64,000 bases of DNA. It comes from JBBREP01 sp963716525 (GTDB lineage Bacteria > Actinomycetota > Acidimicrobiia > IMCC26256 > PALSA-610). Shown here one piece after another: positions 26,851-35,455 of the stretch. The number at the start of each line of letters is the position of its first letter. Within the stretch, counting starts at the first letter, position 1. The notes below the pieces were generated by a model. It was given only the letters and a program-made list of their open reading frames with translations. It had not been told where the DNA came from and did not search any database. The stretch is taken from positions 4,526,001-4,590,000 of the forward strand of contig OY970315.1 in assembly GCA_963716525.1 (NCBI GenBank), written 5' to 3'. Both the position numbers and the translations under genes were made by a program.

Positions 26851-29499
26851 CTACGCGGTGGAGCTCTGGCCGGCGCTCTCGAGCGCGGCGTGGGCCGCGG
26901 CGAGGCGGGCGATCGGCACGCGGTACGGCGAGCAGCTCACGTAGTCGAGACCGACCTCGTGGCAGAACGCGATCGACGGCGGGTTGCCGCCGTGCTCGCC
27001 GCAGATGCCGAGCTTGATCCCCGGCCGGCCCGCGCGACCCTCCTCGACCGCCATCCGCACCAACCGGCCGACGCCCTCACGATCAAGCTCCTCGAACGGG
27101 CTCACGCGCAACAGCTTGCGCTCCAGGTAGGCCGGCATCATGCGACTCTCCACATCGTCACGGCTGAACCCGAACGTCATCTGCGTGAGGTCGTTCGTGC
27201 CGAAGCTGAAGAACTCGGCGACCTCCGCGATCTCTCCGGCGGTGAGCGCGGCCCTTGGCGTCTCGATCATCGTGCCCACGAGATAGTCGACCGGTTGGCG
27301 CTCCTCGGCGACCACGGCGTCGGCCTCTTCACGCGTCCACTGCTCCAGCAGCGCGAGCTCCTCGCGGTTCACGATGAGCGGGATCATGATCTCGACGATC
27401 GGGTTGCCGCCCGCAGCCTTGCGCCGGCACGCCGCCTGCATCAGCGCCCGCACCTGCATGCGGTAGAGGCCCGGCTTCATGATGCCGAGACGGCAGCCAC
27501 GAGTGCCGAGCATCGGGTTGAACTCCTGCCACGAGCGCGCCGCGGCGAAGAGCACCTTGTCCTGCTCGGTGAGCTCGCCGCGGGCCTCCTTGGCCACGAG
27601 CTCCTCGATGTCGGGAAGGAACTCGTGCAGCGGCGGGTCGAGCAGCCGGACGGTCACGGGCAGGCCGTCCATCGCCTCCAAGATCCCGACGAAGTCGCTG
27701 AGCTGCTGCACGCGCAGTGCCTCGAGCGCCGCTTCCTCCTCGACGGGGTCGGTGGCGAGGATCATGCGCTGCACGATCGGGAGGCGGTCACCGAGGAACA
27801 TGTGCTCGGTGCGGCACAGACCGATGCCCTCGGCGCCGAACTCGCGGGCGCGCACGGCGTCTTCGGGCAGGTCGGCGTTCGTGCGCACCTTCAAGCGGCG
27901 CAGCTTGTCGGCCCAGCCGAGCACGATGGCGAAGTCGCCGGTGGGTTCGGGTGTCACCACGGGCACCTCGCCGAGCACGACCTCGCCGGTGGTGCCCGAC
28001 AGGGAGATCACGTCACCCTCGTGCACCACGGTGCCGCCGACGGTGAACTGTTTCGCGCCCACGTCGATCTTCAGCGCGTCGGCACCGCAGATCGCCGGCG
28101 TGCCCATGCCGCGCGCGACGACGGCGGCGTGCGACACCAGACCGCCGCGGCTCGTGAGGATTCCCTCCGCTGCGATCATGCCGTGCAGGTCGTCGGGCGA
28201 CGTCTCGGGCCTCACGAGGATGACGTTCTCCCCGTCCTCGTGCGCGGCCTCGGCTTCGTCGGCGGTGAAGTACACCTTGCCCACTGCGGCGCCGGGCGAC
28301 GCATTGAGACCCTTCGCGAGCACCGTGTAGTCGGCCGTCGTGTCGAACTGTGGATGCAGTAGCTGGTCGAGTTGGGCGGGCGTGACACGCTGGACTCCCT
28401 GCCGCTCGTCGATCATGCCCTCGCCCTGCATCTCGACGGCCATCCGCAGCGCCGCCGCGGCGGTGCGCTTCCCCACACGCGTCTGCAACAGGAACAGGCG
28501 CCGCTGCTCGATCGTGAACTCGATGTCGCACATGTCGTGGTAGTGCTGCTCGAGGGTGTGCATCACGTCGAGCAGTTGCCGGTGGCAATCCGGGAAGTCG
28601 TTCGCCATCGCGTCGAGCGGCTCGGTGATGCGGATGCCGGCCACGACGTCCTCGCCCTGCGCGTTCGCGAGGAAGTCGCCGTACGGCTTGCGCTCGCCGG
28701 TGCTGGGGTTGCGTGTGAACGCCACGCCGGTACCGGAGTCGTCGCCCTTGTTGCCGAACACCATCGCCTGCACGTTCACCGCGGTGCCGAGATCGTCGGG
28801 GATCTTCTCCATGCGCCGGTAATCGCGCGCGCGCCGGCCGTTCCAGCTGCGGAACACCGCCTCGATCGCATAGCGCAACTGCTCGAGCGGCGCCTCCGGG
28901 AACGCCACACCGGCCTCGTCCTGCACGATGCCCTTGAACGTGCCGACGAGACCCCGCAGCGCCTCGGGCGTGAGCTTCGTATCGTTCTCGACGCCTTCGC
29001 GCTCGACCAGGTCGTGCAGCGCCTCCTCGAAGATCTCGCCGGGCACATCGAGCACGATCTTGCCGAACATCTGCACGAAGCGGCGGTAGCTGTCGTACGC
29101 GAAGCGTTCGTTCGACGTCTGCTTGGCGATACCTTGCACCGACTCGTCGTTGAGGCCGAGGTTGAGGACGGTGTCCATCATGCCCGGCATCGAGAACGGT
29201 GCACCCGAGCGCACGCTCACCAGCAACGGATCGGCGCCGTCACCGAGGCGCTTGCCCATCGTGTGCTCGAGGGCCTCTCGTGCCGCCGACACCTGGTCCA
29301 TGAGGTCGGGCGGCAACACGTTGCCGCGGCTCATGAAGTCGTTGCACGCCGCGGTGGTGATCGTGAACCCGGGCGGAACCGGTAGCCCGAGGTTCGTCAT
29401 CTCGGCGAGGTTCGCACCCTTGCCGCCCAGCAGGTACTTCTGGTCCCGGTTGCCCTCGGCGAACGCGTAGACCCATTTGGTGGCGGTAGTGGTTGACAC
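26851..29499 (-). CDS. ppdK: Pyruvate, phosphate dikinase
   Basis: 882 residues, the usual length. It interconverts pyruvate + ATP + Pi with PEP + AMP + PPi in the cytoplasm, linking glycolysis and gluconeogenesis. The N-terminal ATP-grasp part shows LLGGKGANLAEM and VSVRSGAPFSMPGMMDTVLNLG. The central phospho-carrier carries the catalytic histidine in ILTSRGGLVSHAAVVARGM, and the C-terminal TIM barrel has GICGEHGGNP with the catalytic cysteine. GTG 29499 has AAGGG upstream. Starting 14 bases after the DnaJ-RDD gene, it may be cotranscribed with it. The frame is clean over 2.6 kb. Confidence 0.97.
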   Translation of the reverse strand: MSTTTATKWVYAFAEGNRDQKYLLGGKGANLAEMTNLGLPVPPGFTITTAACNDFMSRGNVLPPDLMDQVSAAREALEHTMGKRLGDGADPLLVSVRSGAPFSMPGMMDTVLNLGLNDESVQGIAKQTSNERFAYDSYRRFVQMFGKIVLDVPGEIFEEALHDLVEREGVENDTKLTPEALRGLVGTFKGIVQDEAGVAFPEAPLEQLRYAIEAVFRSWNGRRARDYRRMEKIPDDLGTAVNVQAMVFGNKGDDSGTGVAFTRNPSTGERKPYGDFLANAQGEDVVAGIRITEPLDAMANDFPDCHRQLLDVMHTLEQHYHDMCDIEFTIEQRRLFLLQTRVGKRTAAAALRMAVEMQGEGMIDERQGVQRVTPAQLDQLLHPQFDTTADYTVLAKGLNASPGAAVGKVYFTADEAEAAHEDGENVILVRPETSPDDLHGMIAAEGILTSRGGLVSHAAVVARGMGTPAICGADALKIDVGAKQFTVGGTVVHEGDVISLSGTTGEVVLGEVPVVTPEPTGDFAIVLGWADKLRRLKVRTNADLPEDAVRAREFGAEGIGLCRTEHMFLGDRLPIVQRMILATDPVEEEAALEALRVQQLSDFVGILEAMDGLPVTVRLLDPPLHEFLPDIEELVAKEARGELTEQDKVLFAAARSWQEFNPMLGTRGCRLGIMKPGLYRMQVRALMQAACRRKAAGGNPIVEIMIPLIVNREELALLEQWTREEADAVVAEERQPVDYLVGTMIETPRAALTAGEIAEVAEFFSFGTNDLTQMTFGFSRDDVESRMMPAYLERKLLRVSPFEELDREGVGRLVRMAVEEGRAGRPGIKLGICGEHGGNPPSIAFCHEVGLDYVSCSPYRVPIARLAAAHAALESAGQSSTA

Positions 29500-29513
29500 G
29501 GGACGTTCCCTTC

Positions 29514-30612
29514 TCAGCCCTGGACGACGACGGTGTGCGCGAGGCGGTCGTGCCAGCCCTGGCGCTTGGGGTTGCGCGAGAAGCTCGTGACACCGAAGAT
29601 CGCGACGATCCACGCGATCTGCGCCAGCTGGCCGAGGAACACGCCGGCCAGCACGATGAAGCCGAAGATCGCGCCGTAGCGCACGAAGCTCGCCTGCCAG
29701 CCCGCCGGCGTGACCGCATCCTCCTTCATGAGGCGGATCTTGCGCGTCGCCTTGCCGAACGTGCGGCCCGTGAGTGCGCTCGGCACTGCGAACACGAGCA
29801 GCGCGAGCACACCGGCGACGACGAGCGTCGCCCGGCTGAGCGGATCGAGCAACGAGCGCGCCCGGTTCTGCTCCTTCTGGTCGGTGTCGAACTGCTTCTC
29901 CCACTTCGCCTTCTGCGCGTTGTACGTCTTCTTGTCGGCCGCCGAGGTGCCCTTGGCGTCGCGCAGCTTGATGAACTTGTCGATGTTCGGCTGGTCCTCG
30001 TTGTCGAGCTTCTTCTGCATATCGTCGATGTACTTGTTGATCTCCTTGCCCGTCTGGTACGTGGTCGTCTTTTTTGCCTTGACGTCGACGACCTTGACCG
30101 CCGCCGGTATCGACGTGTCGGTCTTGCCGTCGGAGAGCTTCTGGGCGACGAAGCTCACACCCACGACGAGGATCAACACGGACAGGACCGCATCGGCCAC
30201 GAGCGAGAACGCGCGGTCGCGGTTCGAAGCGAGCGGCACGCCGTTGACCTCGGCCGTCTGCAGTACGGCCTCCCGAGCCGGCCGGTTCTGCCGTTCGCGG
30301 CTGTTGCGGCCGCGCGCCGAGCCGCCGCGTCGTCGACGAGCCACGCCCGTTCGACGTTCCGCGGGTGGCGCCGACGAGCTCGGGCACGATCACGTCGTCG
30401 TCAGCCTTTGCCGCGGCGAGCTGGCCGTCGTAACGGGAGCGCTGCGCGCTGTCGGACAGCACGTTCCAGGCGCGGTTCAGTTGGGCCGCGCTCGTGCGGC
30501 CCGCATCGCTGTCGTCGAGCTCGCTGCGGCGCGAGCGGTACGCGTCGCGGATGGTGTCGCGGTCGGCGTCGGGGGAGACGCCGATCAGCGAGTAGTAGTC
30601 GTCGACAGGCAT
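29514..30612 (-). CDS. DnaJ-domain / RDD-domain membrane protein (frame break near 30325)
   Basis: About 366 residues. Residues 1-65 are a J domain (YYSLIGVSPDADRDTIRDAYR and AAQLNRAWNVLSD), but the HPD tripeptide that activates DnaK is absent: the loop reads SELDDSDAG. A basic, Gly/Ser/Arg-rich linker follows. Then comes an RDD domain: RDRAFSLVADAVLSVLILVVGV (helix 1), a soluble Lys/Asp-rich loop of about 90 residues (KKTTTYQTGKEINKYIDDMQKKL), and two further helix regions ending FGVTSFSRNPKRQGWHDRLAHTVVV. The J-domain frame runs on without a stop unless corrected near 30325 (GCCGCCGCG to GCCGCGCG), so one fused gene is the simplest reading. Function unknown; RDD proteins are suggested to transport ions or solutes. 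Confidence 0.75.
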
Positions 30613-30654
30613 GGCTCGATCAGTCCTCGCATCGGGTGGGGCGGCACGGCACGG

Positions 30655-31968
30655 TCAGCCGTCCAGACGTTCGCGCAGGTGCCCGAGCAGGTCGGCGACC
30701 GGCACCCGCACCTGCTCCATGGAATCGCGCTCGCGGATCGTGACGGCGTGGTCGTCGAGCGACTCGAAGTCGATCGTGACGCAGTAGGGCGTGCCGATCT
30801 CGTCGAACCGGCGATAGCGTCGGCCGATCGCGCCGGCCGTGTCGGTGTCGATCTGGAAGTGGGGTCGCAACGCCGACGCGATCTCGTTCGTGAGCGGCTG
30901 CAGCTCGGCTTTCTTCGAGAGCGGCAACACCGCGACCTTGACCGGGGCGAGCCGGTGGTGGAGCCGCAGCACGGTGCGCTTCTCGCCCTGCACCTCGTCC
31001 TCGTCGTACGCGGCGAGCAGGAACGCGAGCGTCGCGCGATCGGCGCCCGCCGCCGGCTCGACCACGTACGGCACGTACTTCGTGCTCGACTCCTGGTCGA
31101 AGTACACGAGCTCCTCGCCCGAGGACTCGGCGTGGCGCGTGAGGTCGAAATCGGTGCGCTGCGCGACGCCCTCGAGCTCGCCCCAGCCCCACGGGTACTC
31201 GAACTCGATGTCGCTGGTGCCGGTGGAATAGTGGCTCAGCTCGTCGGCATCGTGCGGGCGGATCCGCAGCTTGGCCGGCGGGATACCGAGCCCGGTGTAC
31301 CAGTCGTGACGGTGCTGCACCCAGTACTCGAACCACTTCGGGCTCTCTTCGGGCGGCACGAAGTACTCCATCTCCATCTGCTCGAACTCACGCGTGCGGA
31401 AGATGAAGTTGCCGGGCGTGATCTCGTTGCGGAAGCTCTTGCCGATCTGCGCGATGCCGAACGGCGGCTTCTTGCGCGTCGTGGTGAGCACGTTCTTGAA
31501 GTTGACGAAGATGCCCTGGGCCGTCTCGGGCCGCAGGTACGCGACGTTGGCATCCGATTCCACCGGACCCACGTGGGTCTCGAACATCAGGTTGAACTGG
31601 CGCGCCTCGGTGAAGGTGTCGTGGGCGCCGCAGTTGGGGCAGGTGTGCAGGTCGGCGAGATGGTCGCTGCGGAACCGCTCCTTGCAGTTGCGGCAGTCGA
31701 CGAGCGGGTCGGTGAACGTGGCGACGTGACCGCTCGCCTCCCACACCTTCGGGTGCATCAGGATGGCGGCGTCGATACCCACGACGTCGTCACGCAGCTG
31801 CACCATCGAGCGCCACCACGCCTCCTTGACGTTGCGCTTGAGCAGCACGCCGAGCGGCCCGTAGTCCCACGTGGAGCGGAAGCCGCCGTAGATGTCGCTC
31901 GACGGGAACACCAGCCCGCGCCGCTTGCACAGGTTGACGACACGTTCCATCAGGTCGGGCGGGGCCAT
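30655..31968 (-). CDS. glyS: Glycine-tRNA ligase (single-chain, alpha2 type)
   Basis: 437 residues, class II aminoacyl-tRNA synthetase charging tRNA-Gly. It shows the glycyl-specific opening LCKRRGLVFPSSDIYGGFRSTWDYGPLG and a zinc-binding pair CRNC..CPNC. Motif 2 is GKSFRNEITPGNFIFRTREFEQMEMEYF, motif 3 lies in the RYRRFDEIGTPYCVTIDFES region, and the anticodon-binding C-terminus follows. ATG 31968 starts it. It is the homodimeric type, not the alpha2-beta2 GlyQ/GlyS pair. It precedes the DnaJ-RDD gene by 42 bases on the same strand. Confidence 0.96.
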   Translation of the reverse strand: MAPPDLMERVVNLCKRRGLVFPSSDIYGGFRSTWDYGPLGVLLKRNVKEAWWRSMVQLRDDVVGIDAAILMHPKVWEASGHVATFTDPLVDCRNCKERFRSDHLADLHTCPNCGAHDTFTEARQFNLMFETHVGPVESDANVAYLRPETAQGIFVNFKNVLTTTRKKPPFGIAQIGKSFRNEITPGNFIFRTREFEQMEMEYFVPPEESPKWFEYWVQHRHDWYTGLGIPPAKLRIRPHDADELSHYSTGTSDIEFEYPWGWGELEGVAQRTDFDLTRHAESSGEELVYFDQESSTKYVPYVVEPAAGADRATLAFLLAAYDEDEVQGEKRTVLRLHHRLAPVKVAVLPLSKKAELQPLTNEIASALRPHFQIDTDTAGAIGRRYRRFDEIGTPYCVTIDFESLDDHAVTIRERDSMEQVRVPVADLLGHLRERLDG

Positions 31969-32000
31969 GAGCCCACCAAACTACCGGCCACCTGGGCCTC

Positions 32001-32015
32001 TACCCGGAGCGGGTA
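32001..32015 (-). terminator. Small hairpin after recO
   Basis: TACCCG and CGGGTA with a 3-base loop form a perfect 6-bp stem between the recO stop (32028) and the glyS start (31968). There is no U-run on the minus transcript, so an intrinsic terminator is doubtful; it may be only a local structure in the glyS leader. Confidence 0.3.
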
Positions 32016-32027
32016 TCTAATACCGCA

Positions 32028-32744
32028 TCACAGCAGGACCGCGCTCTTGATCCGGCGCTCGAGGAAGTGCTCGATGGCGGTGAGCCCGAGCCGTTCGACG
32101 TCGTGTGCGGCGAGGCTGGGTTCCTCGGCGAGTGCCGCGTGCAGCCCGCCGCCGAGGATGAGGCCGAGCAGCGTGAAGGCCTCGGGGGACAGCCGCCGGC
32201 CGCCGCCGATGGCGCAGCGCTCGCACAGGCCGCCGCCCTCGTCGAGGTCGAACGACACGAGTGGCGGTGGCGCGTCGCAGCGCGCGCAGCTGTCGAGCCT
32301 CGGCTCGTAGCCCTCGAGCGCGAGCAGCTTCCAGAAGAACGCCGGCGTGACGATCGGGTTGCGCAGCTCGGCCAGCGTGCGCAGCGCGCCGGTGAGCATC
32401 CGGAAGATCGCCGGATTCGCCTGGCGCTCCTCGCTGAGATGGTCGACGGCTTCGAGCATCGGCACCGCGTGGGTGAGCAGCCCGTAGCGCTCGCGCAGCG
32501 CGTGGTTCGACTCGACCGTCTCGCACTGGGTGACGACGTCGAGCTCACGGCCGGCGTAGAGCTGCAGCGCGACGTGGCTCGTGGGCTCGAGGCGCGACCC
32601 GAACTTGCTCTGCGTGCGGCGGATCCCCTTGGCGACCGCGCGCACCTTGCCGTGGCCCTGCGTGAAGATCGTGACGATGCGATCGGCCTCACCGAGCTTG
32701 ATCGTGCGCAGCACGACGCCCTGATCTCGATACAGGCCAGGCAT
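32028..32744 (-). CDS. recO: DNA repair protein RecO
   Basis: 238 residues. RecO helps RecR load RecA on SSB-coated DNA in the RecF pathway and anneals strands. The N-terminal OB-fold begins MPGLYRDQGVVLRTIKLGEADRIVTIFT, followed by a helical domain with a CARC..CERC zinc finger near residue 155-180, typical of actinobacterial RecO. ATG 32744 is chosen because it gives the canonical start. It lies downstream of uppS, with a long palindromic repeat in between, and upstream of glyS. Confidence 0.94.
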   Translation of the reverse strand: MPGLYRDQGVVLRTIKLGEADRIVTIFTQGHGKVRAVAKGIRRTQSKFGSRLEPTSHVALQLYAGRELDVVTQCETVESNHALRERYGLLTHAVPMLEAVDHLSEERQANPAIFRMLTGALRTLAELRNPIVTPAFFWKLLALEGYEPRLDSCARCDAPPPLVSFDLDEGGGLCERCAIGGGRRLSPEAFTLLGLILGGGLHAALAEEPSLAAHDVERLGLTAIEHFLERRIKSAVLL

Positions 32745-32799
32745 GACGACACGAGTGTAGTTACACGCGAGTAGCCCCCACCCCCTTTCGGCACCCACG

Positions 32800-32859
32800 C
32801 CCTCCACCATGCGTCGTTTGGGACCGCTATTTGGTACCCAAACGACGCATGGTGGAGGG
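32800..32859. repeat. Palindromic element copy 1: perfect 23-bp arms
   Basis: Arms 32800-32822 and 32837-32859 are exact reverse complements (outer part CCCTCCACCATGCG, inner part TCGTTTGGG). The 14-base centre ACCGCTATTTGGTA can itself extend the stem (ACC/GGT with a bulged A), leaving loop GCTATTT. The inner ~44 bases recur at 53821-53862 in inverted orientation with the same loop. It lies in the 158-base gap between uppS (ending 32903) and recO (starting 32744), both on the minus strand. There is no T-run, so it is better described as a dispersed REP-like element than a terminator. Confidence 0.8.
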
Positions 32860-32902
32860 AGGTTGGCGGCGATTTGGCGGGTGGAGGGGGCCGGCGGCGA
32901 CG

Positions 32903-33658
32903 TCAGATCGACCCGAAGCGCCGCTCGCGGGCCTGGAACTCGCGTACCGCGTCGAACAGGTGCTCGCGCCGGAAGTCGGGCCACAGCGTGTCGGTGAAGT
33001 AGAGCTCGGAGTAGGCGATCTCCCACAGCAGGTAGTTGGAGATGCGGTACTCCCCCGACGTGCGCACGAGCATGTCGGGATCCGGCATGTCCGGCGCGTA
33101 GAGGTACCGGCGCATCGTCTTCTCGTCGATGCGATCCGGTCGCAACGCACCCCGCTCGACGTCGGCGGCCAGGCGGCGCACGCCGTCGACGAGCTCGGCA
33201 CGCCCTCCGTAGTTGAACGCGAACGTCAACGTGAGACGGCGGTTCCCCTCCGTCAACGCCTCGGCCTCCTCGATCCGCCGGCGCAAGCGCCCGGGCACGC
33301 GGCCACCTCGCCGGCCGATGAAACGCACCCGCACCCCCTTGCCGTGCAGCTCGTCGCGGCGGCGCAGCAAGATCTGCTCGTTGAAGTTCATGAGGAAGCG
33401 CACCTCTTCGAGCGGCCGGCGCCAGTTCTCGGTGGAGAACGCGTAGACCGTCATCCACTCGATGCCGAGCTCGAGCGCGCCCTCCACCGTGTCGAAGAGT
33501 GCTTCCTCGCCCGCCGCATGGCCTTCGGTGCGCTTCAAGCCCCGGCGCTGCGCCCAGCGGCCGTTGCCGTCCATCACGATCGCGACGTGCTTCGGCAGGT
33601 GCCGCCTGTCGATCGGTTCTGGATTTGCTCCGCCGCGCTCCGCTGCGAGCTCGCTCAT
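32903..33658 (-). CDS. uppS: Isoprenyl transferase (undecaprenyl/decaprenyl diphosphate synthase)
   Basis: 251 residues, cis-prenyltransferase that elongates farnesyl diphosphate with IPP to the lipid carrier used for peptidoglycan and other envelope polymers. HVAIVMDGNGRWAQRRGL contains the catalytic Asp and Asn, then GHAAGEEAL, YAFSTENWRRP, LTLTFAFNYGGRAEL and the C-terminal DMLVRTSGEYRISNYLLWE, all diagnostic. ATG 33658 starts it, 88 bases from the divergent lipid kinase. Chain length of the product cannot be told from the sequence. Confidence 0.96.
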   Translation of the reverse strand: MSELAAERGGANPEPIDRRHLPKHVAIVMDGNGRWAQRRGLKRTEGHAAGEEALFDTVEGALELGIEWMTVYAFSTENWRRPLEEVRFLMNFNEQILLRRRDELHGKGVRVRFIGRRGGRVPGRLRRRIEEAEALTEGNRRLTLTFAFNYGGRAELVDGVRRLAADVERGALRPDRIDEKTMRRYLYAPDMPDPDMLVRTSGEYRISNYLLWEIAYSELYFTDTLWPDFRREHLFDAVREFQARERRFGSI

Positions 33659-33745
33659 GCTCCGTGTTGTACCGCACCGCCGCCCGCTCGCCGCGCCTGA
33701 TCCGGTGATCGCGCGCAATCTCCACGTACGCGTACGCTCTCGGGC

Positions 33746-34651
33746 TTGACCTCGTGGACCGTGATCGTCAATCCCGCGGCCGGTCGCACTCGCCGCACGC
33801 ATGTTCCCGCGCTCCTCGACGCGATCGACGCGCTCGCACACGCCGGCGTCGCGATCGAGGCCCACGTGTCGACGTCGGCCGCCGACGCCCTCGCCACCGC
33901 GGCGAAGGCGGCGGCGAACGGTCGCGACCTCGTCGCCGCGGGCGGCGACGGCACGGTGGGTGCGATCGCAGGGGTCGCGGCCGATCACGGTGTGCGCCTC
34001 GCGATCGTGCCGTGCGGATCGGGGAACGACTTCGCGACGCTGCTCGGCTACCGACCAGGCACGCCGGCGCCGGCCGCGCTCGCGGTGCTCGGCGACGGCG
34101 GCGCCGACCGCACGATCGATCTCGGACGTGTCAACGACCGTTGGTACTGCTCGGTGACCGCGACCGGCTTCGACTCCGAGGCGAGCCGTTGGGCGAACGG
34201 CGTCACCCGGCTCTCCGGCACCGCGCTCTACGTGGCGGCCGTGCTGCGGACGCTCGCCACGTACCGCCCGCACCCGTTGCGCGTCACGGTCGACGGCGAG
34301 CGTCACGAGCTGCGGGCATGGATGGTGTCGGTGGGCAACGGCACCACCTACGGCGGCGGTATGCGCATCACGCCCGACGCGCGCCTCGACGACGGTCTCA
34401 TCGACGTGTGCGCGATCGACGGTGTGGTGTCGCGCGCGAGGTTCCTGCTGCACTTCCCGAAGGTGTTCAAGGGCACGCACCTCGCCGTAGCGGGCGTGCA
34501 CACCTGGCGCGGCTCGAGCGTCACCGTCGAATCGCTCGACGACTCGATTCCGATCGAGGTGTTCGCCGACGGTGAGCGCGTCGCACCGCTGCCCGCCACG
34601 ATGCACGCCGTCCCGAACGCGCTCGTCGTCCGGGTACCCAAACCCTCGTAA
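33746..34651 (+). CDS. Diacylglycerol kinase / sphingosine kinase-like lipid kinase
   Basis: 301 residues of the YegS/DgkB fold. VIVNPAAGR near the N-terminus and LVAAGGDGTVGAIAGV are the nucleotide-binding motifs; VPCGSGNDFA is the family signature GxGNDfA. The C-terminal beta-sandwich includes SVGNGTTYGGGMRITPDARLDDG, as expected. Likely phosphorylates diacylglycerol for recycling into phospholipid. TTG 33746 gives the normal N-terminus; no ATG or GTG fits better. It is convergent with the cupredoxin gene, and a small tandem repeat occupies the junction. Confidence 0.9.
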   Translation: MTSWTVIVNPAAGRTRRTHVPALLDAIDALAHAGVAIEAHVSTSAADALATAAKAAANGRDLVAAGGDGTVGAIAGVAADHGVRLAIVPCGSGNDFATLLGYRPGTPAPAALAVLGDGGADRTIDLGRVNDRWYCSVTATGFDSEASRWANGVTRLSGTALYVAAVLRTLATYRPHPLRVTVDGERHELRAWMVSVGNGTTYGGGMRITPDARLDDGLIDVCAIDGVVSRARFLLHFPKVFKGTHLAVAGVHTWRGSSVTVESLDDSIPIEVFADGERVAPLPATMHAVPNALVVRVPKPS

Positions 34652-34655
34652 GCGG

Positions 34656-34693
34656 CCCTACGAGCCCCTACGAGCCCCTACGAGCCCCTACGA
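34656..34693. repeat. 10-bp tandem repeat at a convergent gene junction
   Basis: CGAGCCCCTA occurs three times in tandem at 34661-34690, with partial units on each side. It spans the space between the stop of the lipid kinase (34651) and the stop of the cupredoxin gene (34688). The last unit includes the cupredoxin stop codon on the minus strand. Confidence 0.85.
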
Positions 34694-35455
34694 CACGACG
34701 AGGGTGGCGACCATGCCGGCGGCGCGGTGGCCGGGCACGGTGCAGTAGATCGTGTAGTTGCCCGCGGTCAAGGTCCAGGAGAACGAGGTGGGACTCCCGC
34801 TGCCCGCGGCGCTCGCGAGGATCGGAGACTGCGGCCCCGGCGCGTCGAACGCCAGCGTGTGACCCGCCGCGCCGCCGTACTGGATCTCCACGCAACCGGC
34901 CTTGGCTGTGTAGGTGCTCTTGTCGAACTTCAAGGTGGCCTCGGCCGTGACCTTGACCGTCGCCGTGACCGGCGTGCACGCCACTGCGGCCGCGCCGTTC
35001 TTCTCCTGTGAGTGGCCGACCGTGATGTAGCCCGCCAGCAGCACACCGAGCAGGGCGACCGCGGTGAACACCGCGAGCGACTGGGTGCGCATGCGAGGCG
35101 CGCTCGAGAGCGCCGACGAGCCGGCGAGGATGGCCACGGTGATGAGCGCGGCCGTGACGATCGCGATCGTGCCCTTTCCCGACAGGAACACCCGCGAGAT
35201 GTTGAGGACGTAGAAGACGATGACCGCGACCGAGATCAACGGCACGAGTGCAGGGAACACGTAGCGGTCGAGGTAGGTCTGGCCGCCCGTGCTGCGCTCG
35301 AACCAGCGCCGCTTCTGCGGCGCCTCGAGCTCGCCGCCCGCGCCCGCGTCTGCGGCCGACTCGGTGACGGCGCCCGCGCCGGCCGGAGCCGGCTCGCTCG
35401 CCGCGTCGCCGGCGGCGTGCTCTTCGGACGTGGCGTTGGTGCTGTCTTCACTCAT
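34688..35455 (-). CDS. Membrane protein with C-terminal cupredoxin domain
   Basis: 255 residues. A long acidic, Ala/Glu-rich cytoplasmic head (about 55 residues) is followed by three hydrophobic segments (VFPALVPLISVAVIVFYVL, AIVTAALITVAILAGS, AVFTAVALLGVLLAGYITV). The C-terminal ~95 residues are a type I copper domain facing outside. GHTLAFD provides the first His and YCTVPGHRAAGM the Cys-x4-His-x4-Met ligand set, all present. Last gene of the caa3 operon, overlapping ctaG by ATGA, so it may deliver electrons or copper to the oxidase. That role is inferred from position. Confidence 0.85.
   Translation of the reverse strand: MSEDSTNATSEEHAAGDAASEPAPAGAGAVTESAADAGAGGELEAPQKRRWFERSTGGQTYLDRYVFPALVPLISVAVIVFYVLNISRVFLSGKGTIAIVTAALITVAILAGSSALSSAPRMRTQSLAVFTAVALLGVLLAGYITVGHSQEKNGAAAVACTPVTATVKVTAEATLKFDKSTYTAKAGCVEIQYGGAAGHTLAFDAPGPQSPILASAAGSGSPTSFSWTLTAGNYTIYCTVPGHRAAGMVATLVVS

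Noticed and set aside
26851..30612. One giant gene fusing DnaJ, RDD region and pyruvate phosphate dikinase
   Set aside because: The middle section of that frame is meaningless; the RDD domain is in another frame with its own stop at 29514, and ppdK has its own GTG and SD at 29499.
32800..32859. Rho-independent terminator of uppS
   Set aside because: No T-run follows on either strand, and the loop is conserved in a second copy, which points to a repeat family.
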